Numbered from the stretch's first letter, positions 53,696-62,878 are shown. The stretch: DNA of 64,000 bases from Candidatus Kapaibacterium sp. (GCA_938084565.1 CALKEU010000007.1:1-64000), one strand, 5' to 3'. Notes: a model not told the origin generated them from the sequence alone. Program-made: numbers and translations.

Positions 53696-55732
53696 TCACT
53701 TGAGCACAAGGAGGTACCCTAAGCGCAACTCTGCGCTGTCTGCATCCTCGACAATGATGATGTAGAGGCCCGGAGCAAGAGGCTGATCGGCCGCACTGAG
53801 GAGATCCCAGGCGTGGAATCCCCCTGCTGTCGAGAGGTCCCCGACGAGGCCAGCGTGAGTAAACCAGCCAATTGTACCTCCTTCCTGCTTCCCGCTTTCG
53901 TGCCACAACACCGCCACCTCCTGGCCAGCGGCATTCCAGATGCGGATACGACAGCGGTGAGGGAGGTTGTAGAAGTACAGCTTTCGCCCTCGCTCGGAAC
54001 CTCCCGGCTCCCAGGCCGCTGAGATCCGGTAAGGATTCGGGAAAATGCCGATGCGGGCAATGCTGTCGGTGCGCACTGGTCCACGGCCAGGGATAAAGAG
54101 GAACTCCGCTGCCAGTGGGCTCGATTCCAACTCGGGAATGCCGTTGAGCTCGTCAGGAGAGCTGAAGGCTGTCAGGCCCACGCGGTAGAGCCATCCATCC
54201 AGGAGCGGGCCGAGACGGTAGGCGTACGTGTAGCCAACGGTATCCCCCGCAAAGGTAAGTCGCTGAGGTTGTCCGGTATGGTCCCGAATGCGCAGCGCTT
54301 CGAAGCCATTATCGTAGCCGATGCCATTGCCCGGCAGATCCCACTGCCGCAGCAGCTGGAGTGAATCCAGCGCTGTTGCGGCAGGCCCACTCAGCCAGAG
54401 CCGGTATCCTTCGAAGTGGCGGCGGTTGGTAAAGATATCGCGGGACGCTTCGGCGTTATCGCTCCAGTAGAGCGTGGCTTCCCCGCTGCCCACGAGCAGC
54501 CGGACTCGCGGAGCCTCCGGCGGTGAAGGCAGGAGGAAACGCACAATGCTGCCATCACCGCGTACATCAGGCTCTCCCGGATCGAGCCGCCCGTTGCCAT
54601 TGAGATCGTTCCCATTGTAGGCCCGCTGGGCCCAGCCCGCATACCGCAGCAGATGGAAGCGGCTGGCAGGGTCGTCCGCTGCTGGGTCTCCAGGCTTCTT
54701 TGCACAGATGATGGCAAAGGCAACTCGGAGAGAATCCCCAGGCTGCAGCAGTGCAAACGGGCCCACAGACAGCATAATGGAGCGATTACTCGGCGACCGC
54801 AGAAACTGCCGAGCGTAGTCAAAATTGACCTGCCCAAGGAAGCTGCTTGAAAGACGCCGGTAGCGCTGTTGATCATTCTGCGGCGACTGCGTCCACTCGT
54901 CCCCTATCGTGTTCCGGAACTGCCAGGAGTTGAAGAAGACCGTCGTGCACGGTGGCTCACTCCCGAGGAATTTGATGGCAAAGTAGCTGTCGGCTAACCC
55001 ACGGTCGCCAGCAGCGTCCCATTCGTAAATGAGCGCCTCCTGCTCGAGGAAGCCTTCAGCCCCGGCCGTGTAGAACGCCGATCCCCGCGGGGCAACAAGC
55101 CGCGTATTGCGCACCACCGCGTCTGCCCATAGACCAACGTAGAGACTCTCGATAGCCGTCGGCCCAACATTGCGGATCGTATACCACAGGATGACGAAGG
55201 CGTCAGCGAAGGGATAGTTCCACGCATAGCTCTCCAGGCGCACGTGCAGGCCTAAAGGGTAGTCGTGCTGAGGAATGCGCTGGGTAGTTCCCGGTATGAC
55301 CTGGTTGGTGTCAGTGAACTCCACAAGGAAGTCCCGGTGGCTGACGGCCTCGGGCGTGTAGTATGGATCGGTCGGAAGCGAGGAGCGGATGCGGACGGGG
55401 CTCAGTGGGGTGAATTCAAAGCCTTCGCTTGCATACCGTGCTGAGGCAACATCAATAGCAGCGGTTGAGACGGCAACAATCTCCTCCGATCCCCGGCGGA
55501 TGCGGCCCCCTACCCAGAGCCCGCCGATGAAGAGATGTTCGATACCGCTGCCGCGAGGGTATTCACACGAGGGTTGGGTAGGCCAATTTGCAAAGCCAGT
55601 GCCGAGTGTACCAAAGTTGGAAATTGTCAGCCGGATGTTGCCGACATCGGTGTAATGTGAGGCATCGTCTGGGATAAGAGGCTGCCCCCAGAGGCTCGAG
55701 AAGAGCGCAAGCAGCAGAAGTGTAATCAGCAT
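53696..55732 (-). CDS. Large secreted surface protein with T9SS-type C-terminal tail, unknown function
   Basis: 678 residues from ATG 55732, which gives the signal peptide LITLLLLALFSSLWGQ. The body has DVGNIRLTISNFGTLG near the start and a long beta-rich part. A dockerin-like calcium loop, LNGNGRLDPGEPDVRGDG, is at about 440. A fibronectin-like region follows (VRLLVGSGEATLYWSDN), then the sorting tail from IFPNPYRIS to LAPGLYIIIVEDADS. The 'PNP' opening and 'APGLY' close are typical of T9SS cargo in this phylum group. Likely surface attached. Confidence 0.75.
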   Translation of the reverse strand: MLITLLLLALFSSLWGQPLIPDDASHYTDVGNIRLTISNFGTLGTGFANWPTQPSCEYPRGSGIEHLFIGGLWVGGRIRRGSEEIVAVSTAAIDVASARYASEGFEFTPLSPVRIRSSLPTDPYYTPEAVSHRDFLVEFTDTNQVIPGTTQRIPQHDYPLGLHVRLESYAWNYPFADAFVILWYTIRNVGPTAIESLYVGLWADAVVRNTRLVAPRGSAFYTAGAEGFLEQEALIYEWDAAGDRGLADSYFAIKFLGSEPPCTTVFFNSWQFRNTIGDEWTQSPQNDQQRYRRLSSSFLGQVNFDYARQFLRSPSNRSIMLSVGPFALLQPGDSLRVAFAIICAKKPGDPAADDPASRFHLLRYAGWAQRAYNGNDLNGNGRLDPGEPDVRGDGSIVRFLLPSPPEAPRVRLLVGSGEATLYWSDNAEASRDIFTNRRHFEGYRLWLSGPAATALDSLQLLRQWDLPGNGIGYDNGFEALRIRDHTGQPQRLTFAGDTVGYTYAYRLGPLLDGWLYRVGLTAFSSPDELNGIPELESSPLAAEFLFIPGRGPVRTDSIARIGIFPNPYRISAAWEPGGSERGRKLYFYNLPHRCRIRIWNAAGQEVAVLWHESGKQEGGTIGWFTHAGLVGDLSTAGGFHAWDLLSAADQPLAPGLYIIIVEDADSAELRLGYLLVLK

Positions 55733-55775
55733 GGCAAGCGCGAAATTACGCTGCTCCTGGGGCACTGTGGGGACA

Positions 55776-57014
55776 TTACTCCTCCCGCAATGCTTCCGCA
55801 ATGGGCTGCCGAGCTGCCCACCGGGCCGGCACGACAGCGGCCAGAAGTACCAAAGCAAAGCCCACCCCGGCGATGAGGACAAGATCCCAGGGCTCCAGCA
55901 GAACCGGCAAGACAGCTAAGATATAGCGCGTCGGATCGAGCCGGATCCAACCGAAGTGCTGCTGCCCCCAGTAGAACACCATACCGGCAAGTATCCCGGC
56001 CGCAATTCCCATCCCCCCGAGAATGCAGCCCTGACGTAGGTAGAGGCGCTGGATATCGGTTGCACTCATCCCAAGGGTCCTCAGGAGTGCCAGCTCCCGC
56101 CGCTTGCGGACTGCGCTCATGCGCAGTGTCGCAGCAACGTTGAAGACTGCTACCAGCACAATGAGACTCAGCACGGCAAAGGTGCCCAGTCGCTCCAGGC
56201 GCAGCACGTCGTAGAGCTGCTGGTGCAACTCATACCACGGTATGCTTCGGAAGTGTTGGCTTCCCCGCTGCTGAAGTAGCTGGAGAGCTTGCGGTAGTTG
56301 GTCGGCCGTCGATAGCCACAGATCGACCGTACTCCAACCCTGCGCTGGAAAACCTGCTAAGCGCCGACCAATGGCGGTGTCGGTATAGAGGAGCAGACCG
56401 TGGTGTTCGCCCATTGGCGCTTGGGCAATACCGGCCACCATGAGCCGGACACCGGGATGGAAAGAGAAACCCAGGGCGAGCTGCTCCAGCATAGTCGGGG
56501 TCCACAGCCACAGTGTATCACCCGGCAGAGCACGGAGGCGCTCTGCGAGTCCGGCGCCCAGTACTGCTGCGGGCATCCCATCGAGCCGGAAGAGGAAATC
56601 CCCGATCACGGTTGCCTCTGCGAGTGCCGTTGCACGGCGCAGCGGTTCCTCGGGGGCTGCAATCAAGAGTGCCGGCGAGAAGGCTTGACCGCAGCGTACA
56701 ACAAGCCGTAGCGTGATGGTCGGCATCACAACGCGAGCGTGTAAGAGTCGGGCGTAGAGCTCGAGCGTGTCTGGACTCATCTGGAACCACGATCCAGTGC
56801 GCGGGAGCAACCGCACATGAGGCTCATAGCGCAATAGCACGCTCTGGACGGCGTGATGGAATCCCTTGAAGATGCTCAGCACACTCACAAGCGTTGCCGT
56901 CCCCAATGCAATACCGACAGCCGACAGCACTGCAATCAACTGAATGACGCCCCAGCGCCGGCGCACAGGTAGCCAGCGCCAGAGGAGAAACCATAGAGCC
57001 GAAGAGTGCCTCAT
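55776..57014 (-). CDS. LolC/LolE-type lipoprotein-releasing ABC permease (FtsX domain)
   Basis: 412 residues. The N-terminal helix segment VIQLIAVLSAVGIALGTATLVSVLSIFKGF is followed by a periplasmic MacB/LolE-like domain. Three C-terminal helices carry the FtsX motif RKRRELALLRTLGMSATDIQRLYLRQG. LolCDE releases lipoproteins from the inner membrane; the ATPase LolD is not here. It starts at the stop of the lamin-tail gene (TGATG). MacB-type permeases are an alternative. Confidence 0.88.
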   Translation of the reverse strand: MRHSSALWFLLWRWLPVRRRWGVIQLIAVLSAVGIALGTATLVSVLSIFKGFHHAVQSVLLRYEPHVRLLPRTGSWFQMSPDTLELYARLLHARVVMPTITLRLVVRCGQAFSPALLIAAPEEPLRRATALAEATVIGDFLFRLDGMPAAVLGAGLAERLRALPGDTLWLWTPTMLEQLALGFSFHPGVRLMVAGIAQAPMGEHHGLLLYTDTAIGRRLAGFPAQGWSTVDLWLSTADQLPQALQLLQQRGSQHFRSIPWYELHQQLYDVLRLERLGTFAVLSLIVLVAVFNVAATLRMSAVRKRRELALLRTLGMSATDIQRLYLRQGCILGGMGIAAGILAGMVFYWGQQHFGWIRLDPTRYILAVLPVLLEPWDLVLIAGVGFALVLLAAVVPARWAARQPIAEALREE

Positions 57015-58714
57015 CAGTATGCAACGACCAGCGGCATCTTACTCACAGATTGCCGGCCGCTATTGAGGTCGAGCGCTTCCACAACCACGACGTATACTCC
57101 CGGTGGGGCGAATTCCCCGCGATCGGTTCGCCCATCCCACCGTACGAAGCCACGCGAAGCCGAAAAGCGCGCATGCTCCAGTGTACGCAGAGGCATCCCC
57201 TCCTCCGTGAAGATCCGTACAGTCACCGTAGCTTTCTGGAATGGCAGCTCGTACGCAATGAGGCAGTAATGCCGTTCTGCGGCCGCAATGCGGAAGGGAT
57301 TGGGCGCGGCTTGCACAGTACCCTGCAGGGGCACAGGGATAGCAATACTATTGGGACGTCCTGGGGTTGCCCCCTCCGGTGCCCCACAGCTGCTCCAGGA
57401 GCTTGGCTCGGTCGACGGCAAGAGCGGATGGAGCTTCTCCAAACTCAGGCCACGGCCTCCCCTTGCAGCGGGATCATGCCACCGCGGCGAATAAGGAACC
57501 GAATCGACAGTGACCCCGTTAGGATCTCGCACGATGACGACATCCCCACTGTTCCTGAGCCACAGAGAAGCCTTCCCGATATACACTCCTGCATGTCCCA
57601 GCAGCCACGGATAGCTCCTCACAATAGCGCTGTCCCATGCAATGACGGCCAGTTCTCCGGGCCCCAGCTTCAGGGGTGTGGCAATGGTGAGGGTATCCGT
57701 CTGTGTTGGTCTCCAGGTATGGAGCTTCCAGCCCTCGAGGGCAAGCGTATCGTTGCCCGTGTTGACCAGTTCCACAAACTCTGCCCCGCCGGGTAGAGGT
57801 TCGTAGAGTAGCTCGTTGATTGAGATGGTGGCAGAGACTGCCGAGCGGTAGAAACGGCGCTGAAGTGTGTCGTTCCACCGCCTCATATCTCCGGGCAACT
57901 CGACGGCGGCGCGGATGCTGTACCACCCGGCTGGGAGTTCACCCCAGAGTAGCGGAGCAGCGAGCTCTTTCGTCCACCGCTGCCCTGGGCTGAGTTCTGG
58001 AACCTGCAGGTGCAGTCGGCGCTCATCCTCGGTATACTGCCCGTCTCGGTTGGCATCAATCCAGAACGTCACAGAAGCCTCGCCATGGGGAGCCGTACCG
58101 GCATTGAGCACCGTGACGGAGAAAGCAGTCAAGCTGGACATTGCAAGAGACTCCACAGCATAGTCTGCCGGCAGCGGCGTCACGCTGTTGACTTCCCCGG
58201 GCGTTGCTCCAGCCGGGGCCTGGCAGGGCGCCAGGTTATCTGGAGCCCATGCCGGGAGTGTTGGCTCCCGCCGTTCGAGCGACACCCCTGCCCTGCCCCA
58301 GCGCATGGTGTAGAAGAGGGAGTCGACCAGAACCGAATCAGGCCGCCGCAGTATCACGGCGTCGCTGGTATTGTTCAGGGTTGGCAGGCGTAGCTCCACA
58401 AGGGTGGTGCCCTCGGGAAGGCGGCGCGCTTCCCTTAAGGCGGCTGTGTCTCGGGTCAGTACAGCATATCCGCGCGGCGGGAGGAGGAAGCGGGGAAGCG
58501 AGACTGCTGTACGGAGATCGGTAAGCCACCAGTTTGTCAGCTCCAGCGCCCTCTCCCCTGGGTTGTAGAGCTCCACCCACTCGGGTTCTCCCGCCGGAGG
58601 GACGGGCATCACCTCATTGATAATCACCTGTGCCACCGCACCTATCGGCCCCCACAGGACCATCCAGCAGAGGTGGGGTCTCCACGCAGTGGATGCGCAG
58701 CGATGCTCGGCCAT
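57014..58714 (-). CDS. Secreted lamin-tail domain protein with T9SS-type tail
   Basis: 566 residues with a signal peptide (about 1-28). Two lamin-tail domains: residues about 30-135 (VIINEVMPVPPAGEPEWVELYNPG) and about 300-415 (ISINELLYEPLPGGAEFVELVNTG). An EF-hand-like loop, DANRDGQYTEDE, lies in the linker. The C-terminal 80 residues start with AAPNPFRIA and follow a FlgD-like pattern (FVRWDGRTDRGEFAPPGVYVVVVEA), a T9SS-type tail. Lamin-tail domains often accompany secreted nucleases or matrix proteins, but no catalytic domain is visible here. Confidence 0.85.
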   Translation of the reverse strand: MAEHRCASTAWRPHLCWMVLWGPIGAVAQVIINEVMPVPPAGEPEWVELYNPGERALELTNWWLTDLRTAVSLPRFLLPPRGYAVLTRDTAALREARRLPEGTTLVELRLPTLNNTSDAVILRRPDSVLVDSLFYTMRWGRAGVSLERREPTLPAWAPDNLAPCQAPAGATPGEVNSVTPLPADYAVESLAMSSLTAFSVTVLNAGTAPHGEASVTFWIDANRDGQYTEDERRLHLQVPELSPGQRWTKELAAPLLWGELPAGWYSIRAAVELPGDMRRWNDTLQRRFYRSAVSATISINELLYEPLPGGAEFVELVNTGNDTLALEGWKLHTWRPTQTDTLTIATPLKLGPGELAVIAWDSAIVRSYPWLLGHAGVYIGKASLWLRNSGDVVIVRDPNGVTVDSVPYSPRWHDPAARGGRGLSLEKLHPLLPSTEPSSWSSCGAPEGATPGRPNSIAIPVPLQGTVQAAPNPFRIAAAERHYCLIAYELPFQKATVTVRIFTEEGMPLRTLEHARFSASRGFVRWDGRTDRGEFAPPGVYVVVVEALDLNSGRQSVSKMPLVVAY

Positions 58715-58718
58715 TGGT

Positions 58719-59213
58719 TCAGAGGCGGTAATATCGGTGCAAGCGCTCTCGATCGGTGGCAGATAAAAGGCGAAGGGCTAGGTCTTCAAGGCCGCTAGCA
58801 TCCTCGCTCGTAAAGCGTCCGAGCCGAGGGCTATCGAGATCGAGCACGCCGTAGAGGCATCCGTCCCAGGAGAGCGGGACGACAAGCTCGGAGAGGGTTT
58901 CAGGCGTGCAGGCGATATAGCCCGGAAAGTTCCTCACATCGGGAACGACAATTGTGCGCTGCTCTTGGGCTGCCCGACCGCACACACCCTGCCCGAGCCG
59001 GATGCGCTGGCATGCCGGCTGGCCCTGAAATGGCCCGAGCAAGAGCTCATCTCCATCGCGCAGGTAGAAACCCACCCAGTTAATCTCAGGCAGGCGCCAG
59101 AAGAGCAGCGCTGCCATATTTGCTGCACAAGAGAAGAAATCACGTTCCCCTGCCCAGAGCTGTTCCAGCTCGGCAGCCAGCGTAGCATACGGAGAAGTGT
59201 GAGCCTCAGACAT
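58719..59213 (-). CDS. msrC: Free methionine-(R)-sulfoxide reductase (GAF domain)
   Basis: 164 residues. The GAF fold carries three cysteines C68, C78 and C102 (PAC, GVCG, IAC) with spacing 10 and 24, identical to the catalytic triad of E. coli fRMsr (C84, C94, C118). NWVGFYLRDGDELLLGPFQG and VLDLDSPRLGRF are family motifs. It repairs oxidised free methionine with thioredoxin. Nine bases separate it from the aldehyde dehydrogenase gene. Confidence 0.93.
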   Translation of the reverse strand: MSEAHTSPYATLAAELEQLWAGERDFFSCAANMAALLFWRLPEINWVGFYLRDGDELLLGPFQGQPACQRIRLGQGVCGRAAQEQRTIVVPDVRNFPGYIACTPETLSELVVPLSWDGCLYGVLDLDSPRLGRFTSEDASGLEDLALRLLSATDRERLHRYYRL

Positions 59214-59222
59214 GGCCCTGAG

Positions 59223-60707
59223 CTATGAAGTTTCAGTGTCAATCTGCGCTCGTTGCAGTCGGCCCGAGTAGTCGATGTAGACGGTCTTCCACTCGGTGAA
59301 GATGTCGAAGACAGTCCAACCGCCTTCGCGATGCCCATTGCCCGTGCCCTTGATACCGCCGAAGGGCATATGCGCTTCTGCCCCAATTGTCGGGGCGTTG
59401 ACGTACGTGATACCTGCCTCGAGATCCCGAATGGCTTGGAAGGCCGCCGTGATATCCCGTGTGTAGATGGAGGAAGACAGGCCGTAGTCGCTCTGGTTTG
59501 CTACGGCAATTGCCTCGTCGAGGGAATCGACGACAGTGACTGAGAGCACAGGACCGAAGATCTCTTCTCGGAAAATGCGCATCCGCGGCGTGACGTCGGC
59601 GAAGATGGTCGGGGCAAAGAAGAAGCCGTGTGCGTATTCTCCGTCCGTGAGTCGGTGGCCGCCGACGAGGAGGCGAGCTCCCTCTTCGAGACCGCTGCGG
59701 ACATAGCTCTCAATGCGTTGGAGCTGCCGTTCGTTGATGATTGGGCCTACCTGGACGTGTTCGTCCAGCCCATTGCCGACTCGCAGAGCGCTCGTGCGTT
59801 GGCAGAGCTGTTCTACGAAGGTCTCGGCAATATCCCGATGGAGGATGAGGCGAGAGGTTGCCGTACAACGCTGCCCCGTGGTGCCGAAGGCACCCCACAG
59901 CACACCCTCGAGGGCAAGTTCGAACGGTGCATCAGGTAGCACGATAAGGGGATTCTTCCCTCCCATTTCGAGCGAGCACTTCTTGTTCAGCTGGCCGCAG
60001 ATGCTGGCAATATGGCGCCCCACAACTGTTGAGCCCGTGAAAGCAATCAGCCGAACGGCAGGATGGCGCACCAGTGCTTCCCCAGCTTCAGCATCACCGT
60101 GGACGACGTTCAAGACTCCCTCCGGTACCCCGGCCTCTGCGACAACCTCCGCTAGGAGATTGGCGCAGTGCGGTGCATCTTCGGAAGGCTTCCAGACCAC
60201 TGTGTTGCCGCAGACGAGCGCCGGGAAGATCTTCCAGGAAGGCACAGCAATCGGGAAATTCCACGCCGTGATAATGCCACACACCCCCACGGGCATTCGG
60301 AAGGAGAGATTGACTTTGTTCGGCAGTTCGCTTGGGGTGTTGTACCCAAAGAGGCGCCGCCCCTCGGCTGCAGCATAGTATGCTGTGTCGATGGCTTCCT
60401 GCACGTCACCACGAGCTTCCACAAGTGGCTTTCCCATCTCTCGGGTCATGGCTCGCGCAAGCTCTTCTTTGCGCTGAACGAGGAGGTCACCGATCCGGCG
60501 GACAATCTCCCCGCGCCGCGGGGCCGGCACAAGCCGCCAGCGAGCATAGGCTTGTTGCGCAGCTTCGACAGCCTCAGCTATATCCTCGGCCGAGGAAAGC
60601 GGAAAGCGGCCGATGAGATCGCGAGTATCGGCAGGATTGCGCTTGTCAAACCACCGACCGCTCCGACTCGGACACCATCGCCCACCGATGTAGTTGTAGC
60701 CTTCCAT
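59223..60707 (-). CDS. Aldehyde dehydrogenase family protein
   Basis: 494 residues. Motifs: AWNFPIAVPSWKIFPALVCGNTVVWKPSED (NAD site), the oxyanion and general-base segment SLEMGGKNPLIVL with Glu, and catalytic Cys in GTTGQRCTATSRL. It oxidises an aldehyde with NAD(P)+; a semialdehyde such as aminoadipate or glutarate semialdehyde is plausible from the sequence type. First gene of the 13-gene minus-strand run, with a promoter box at 60742. Confidence 0.92.
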   Translation of the reverse strand: MEGYNYIGGRWCPSRSGRWFDKRNPADTRDLIGRFPLSSAEDIAEAVEAAQQAYARWRLVPAPRRGEIVRRIGDLLVQRKEELARAMTREMGKPLVEARGDVQEAIDTAYYAAAEGRRLFGYNTPSELPNKVNLSFRMPVGVCGIITAWNFPIAVPSWKIFPALVCGNTVVWKPSEDAPHCANLLAEVVAEAGVPEGVLNVVHGDAEAGEALVRHPAVRLIAFTGSTVVGRHIASICGQLNKKCSLEMGGKNPLIVLPDAPFELALEGVLWGAFGTTGQRCTATSRLILHRDIAETFVEQLCQRTSALRVGNGLDEHVQVGPIINERQLQRIESYVRSGLEEGARLLVGGHRLTDGEYAHGFFFAPTIFADVTPRMRIFREEIFGPVLSVTVVDSLDEAIAVANQSDYGLSSSIYTRDITAAFQAIRDLEAGITYVNAPTIGAEAHMPFGGIKGTGNGHREGGWTVFDIFTEWKTVYIDYSGRLQRAQIDTETS

Positions 60708-60741
60708 GATCCTACTCTGCCACGTTGTGGCCGACTCGGCG

Positions 60742-60749
60742 CAAACTTA
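60742..60749 (-). promoter_or_regulatory. Candidate -7 box for the 13-gene minus-strand run
   Basis: On the minus strand TAAGTTTG fits TAnnTTTG, 34 bases before the ALDH ATG. No TTG at standard -33 spacing. It is the only such box before the run. The rest of the 205-base gap (60708-60912) holds, for the plus strand, only a one-mismatch box CAGTTTTG at 60868. Confidence 0.45.
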
Positions 60750-60912
60750 GCGAAAAGCCCTGCTCCATCGGCAGATGAAAATGCGTATAGCGTGGCGTTA
60801 TCCCTTGTATAGCGCCTTCTCAGCTCCGTGATAGCCTCTTCTCAGACACTTTTTAGGAGTGCGGCCCCAGTTTTGCGGCGTGGACGTATGTTCAACAAAT
60901 CAGTGTACTCCC

Positions 60913-61320
60913 ATGAAGCGCACAGTGGTAGGGGCGCTCGCTCTCGTGCTGAGCGGCGCCATAGTGTGGGCGGCCCAGCAGACGCCTGCGGCTCCGGCTA
61001 AGCCAGCAACACCTGCAACGCCGGCTAAGCCAGCAACACCTGCGACTCCGGCTAAGCCAGAAACACCTGCGGCTCCGGCTAAGACACCTGCGGCTCCAGC
61101 TAAGCCAGCAATGCCTGTGGCTCCGGCTAAGCCAGCAACACCTGCAACGCCGGCATCCCCTGCCGCCTCCTCTGAGCAGAAGGCTGGGACACAGGTGTCC
61201 ACGCAAGCCGAAACAAAGGCTCAGACCAAGGAAGAGCACGGCAAAAAGCACTCCATGAAGCGCCACAAGAAGGCCAAGAAGCACCCAAAGGAGCATAGCA
61301 CGGAGCCAACGAAACCATAA
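60913..61320 (+). CDS. Secreted Pro/Ala-repeat protein with a Lys/His-rich tail
   Basis: 135 residues from ATG 60913 (signal peptide TVVGALALVLSGAIVWA). A GTG at 60859 in frame is rejected, since the signal peptide would be buried. The middle is a repeat of nine-residue units (PAKPATPAT type) with six copies, then a Gln/Thr-rich segment and a basic tail with HGKKHSMKRHKKAKKHPKEH. No enzyme motif. It may be a periplasmic linker or wall-binding peptide, or metal binding through the histidines (inference). It has its own terminator. Confidence 0.6.
   Translation: MKRTVVGALALVLSGAIVWAAQQTPAAPAKPATPATPAKPATPATPAKPETPAAPAKTPAAPAKPAMPVAPAKPATPATPASPAASSEQKAGTQVSTQAETKAQTKEEHGKKHSMKRHKKAKKHPKEHSTEPTKP
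60995..61155 (+). repeat. 27-base tandem coding repeat (Pro/Ala)
   Basis: The unit begins CGGCTAAGCC and recurs at 60995, 61022, 61049, 61076, 61097 (with CAGCTAAGCC) and 61124. Spacing is 27 bases except for one 21-base step (a 7-residue unit). Units are nearly identical in DNA, suggesting recent expansion by slippage or recombination. Confidence 0.85.
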
Positions 61321-61348
61321 AGCTGGGCTTGCTCTCGCTCGGGAATGA

Positions 61349-61379
61349 TGGGCACCGGGGATCCGGTGCCCATTTTTTT
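61349..61379 (+). terminator. Rho-independent terminator of the Pro/Ala-repeat gene
   Basis: TGGGCACCGG (61349-61358) and CCGGTGCCCA (61363-61372) pair perfectly over ten bases around a four-base loop, followed by seven T. It stands 29 bases after the stop. Confidence 0.93.
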
Positions 61380-61445
61380 ACCTTCTCGAGCGCTTGACGG
61401 CAAGTGCCTATATTCGTGCGTGCAGTCCTATATAGGTGGCGTGAG

Positions 61446-62807
61446 ATGCGCTATTACGAAAACATCCTGCAGCTCATTGGGAAGACTCCCCTTGTCAAGC
61501 TTCAGCGGCTGACTCGTGGAATAGCTGCCACGGTATTGGTGAAGTTAGAGAACCGCAATCCTGGGGGCTCGGTCAAGGATCGCATCGGTATTGCCATGAT
61601 TGAGGCTGCCGAGCGTGAAGGCAAGTTGCGTCCTGGTATGCTCATTGTCGAGCCTACCAGTGGCAATACAGGTATTGGCCTTGCGTTGGCTGCACGGCTC
61701 AAAGGATATCAATGCCTCTTTGTCATGACGGACAAGGCGTCGCAGGAGCGGATTCGCTACTTGCAGGCTCTCGGAGCAGATGTGCTCATTGTTCCCTCGG
61801 CCGTACCCCCGAGCTCACCGGATTACTACTTCAACGTTGCCCAGCGCCTGGCAGAGGAGATCCCAAATGCCATTATGCTGAACCAATACGACAATCCGGC
61901 TAACCCGGCTATCCACGAGCAGACGACAGGCCCGGAGATTTGGGAAGATACCCAAGGGCGGGTAACGCACTTTGTTGCCGGTATCGGTACCGGAGGAACC
62001 ATCACCGGTGTTGCTCGCTACCTCAAGCGGATGAACCCGGCCATTCGCATTATTGCAGCAGACCCTGTTGGCTCCGTCATCAAGAATTACAAGGAGACGG
62101 GGCGTCTCGGACAGGCATTGCCCTACCTCGTGGAAGGCATTGGGCAAGAGCGCATCCCGGGGAATTTAGACATCAACCTCATCGACGAGGTCATCAGCAT
62201 CAGCGACCGAGAATCCTTCCTGACAGCGCGGCGCCTGGCACGGGAGGAAGGTATCTTCTGTGGAGGCTCGTCCGGTACCAATGTTGCAGCTGCGTTACAT
62301 GTGGCACGGCTGCTGCCTGCTGAGGCGGTTGTCGTAACACTCATCTGCGATACCGGCGAACGCTATCTCAGCAAGCACCACTCCGAGGAATGGCTGCGCC
62401 AGCACCATTTGCTCGATGTAGGAGACTTCTCCCTCAAGACGGTGCTTCAAGGCAAGCTCTCTTACGGCCGTATACCTGCTCTTGTCTCGGTTGCTCCAAC
62501 CGCTTCGGTACAGGAAGCGCTGCGGCTGATGCAAGACTACGAACTTTCTCAGCTTCCCGTCATTGAGCACCAGCATGTTGTTGGAACCGTGCGTGAGAAT
62601 CGGCTTCTCAAGGCGTTGCTGGAAGATCCCGGGGCAGTCCAGCGTCCGGTGACTGACTTCCTGGACAGTCCGCTGCCGGTTGTGGATGCACATACCTCGA
62701 TTCAAGAGGGAATCGCCATCCTGCGGGATTCTCCCGCAGTCGTGTTAGCGGAATTCGGTCGTGTAATCGGCGTCATCACGCGGCACGATGTCCTGGAATA
62801 CCTCTAA
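61446..62807 (+). CDS. Cystathionine beta-synthase / cysteine synthase with CBS domain pair
   Basis: 453 residues from ATG 61446, where the protein begins MRYYENILQLIGKTPLV; the frame extends back to 61404 without family sequence. The PLP fold has GGSVKDR with lysine K44, SGNTGIGLALAA, GTGGTITGVARYLK and GGSSGTN. Two CBS domains occupy about 335-453. The enzyme makes cystathionine from serine and homocysteine or cysteine from O-acetylserine; with CBS domains the former is favoured. Regulation by adenosyl ligands via the CBS pair is possible. Confidence 0.92.
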   Translation: MRYYENILQLIGKTPLVKLQRLTRGIAATVLVKLENRNPGGSVKDRIGIAMIEAAEREGKLRPGMLIVEPTSGNTGIGLALAARLKGYQCLFVMTDKASQERIRYLQALGADVLIVPSAVPPSSPDYYFNVAQRLAEEIPNAIMLNQYDNPANPAIHEQTTGPEIWEDTQGRVTHFVAGIGTGGTITGVARYLKRMNPAIRIIAADPVGSVIKNYKETGRLGQALPYLVEGIGQERIPGNLDINLIDEVISISDRESFLTARRLAREEGIFCGGSSGTNVAAALHVARLLPAEAVVVTLICDTGERYLSKHHSEEWLRQHHLLDVGDFSLKTVLQGKLSYGRIPALVSVAPTASVQEALRLMQDYELSQLPVIEHQHVVGTVRENRLLKALLEDPGAVQRPVTDFLDSPLPVVDAHTSIQEGIAILRDSPAVVLAEFGRVIGVITRHDVLEYL

Positions 62808-62841
62808 GGGCGATGGGGGCTATGGGCCTCGGGGACAGTCC

Positions 62842-62849
62842 TAATTTTG
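62842..62849 (+). promoter_or_regulatory. Candidate -7 box for the epimerase gene
   Basis: TAATTTTG fits TAnnTTTG in the 71-base gap, 29 bases before ATG 62879. No -33 TTG is seen. Confidence 0.45.
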
Positions 62850-62878
62850 TGTGTGCTGAACGGGCGCAGTAATTCCTG

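Noticed and set aside
60995..61155. CRISPR-like or minisatellite element
   Set aside because: The units are contiguous without spacers and maintain a Pro/Ala reading frame behind a signal peptide.
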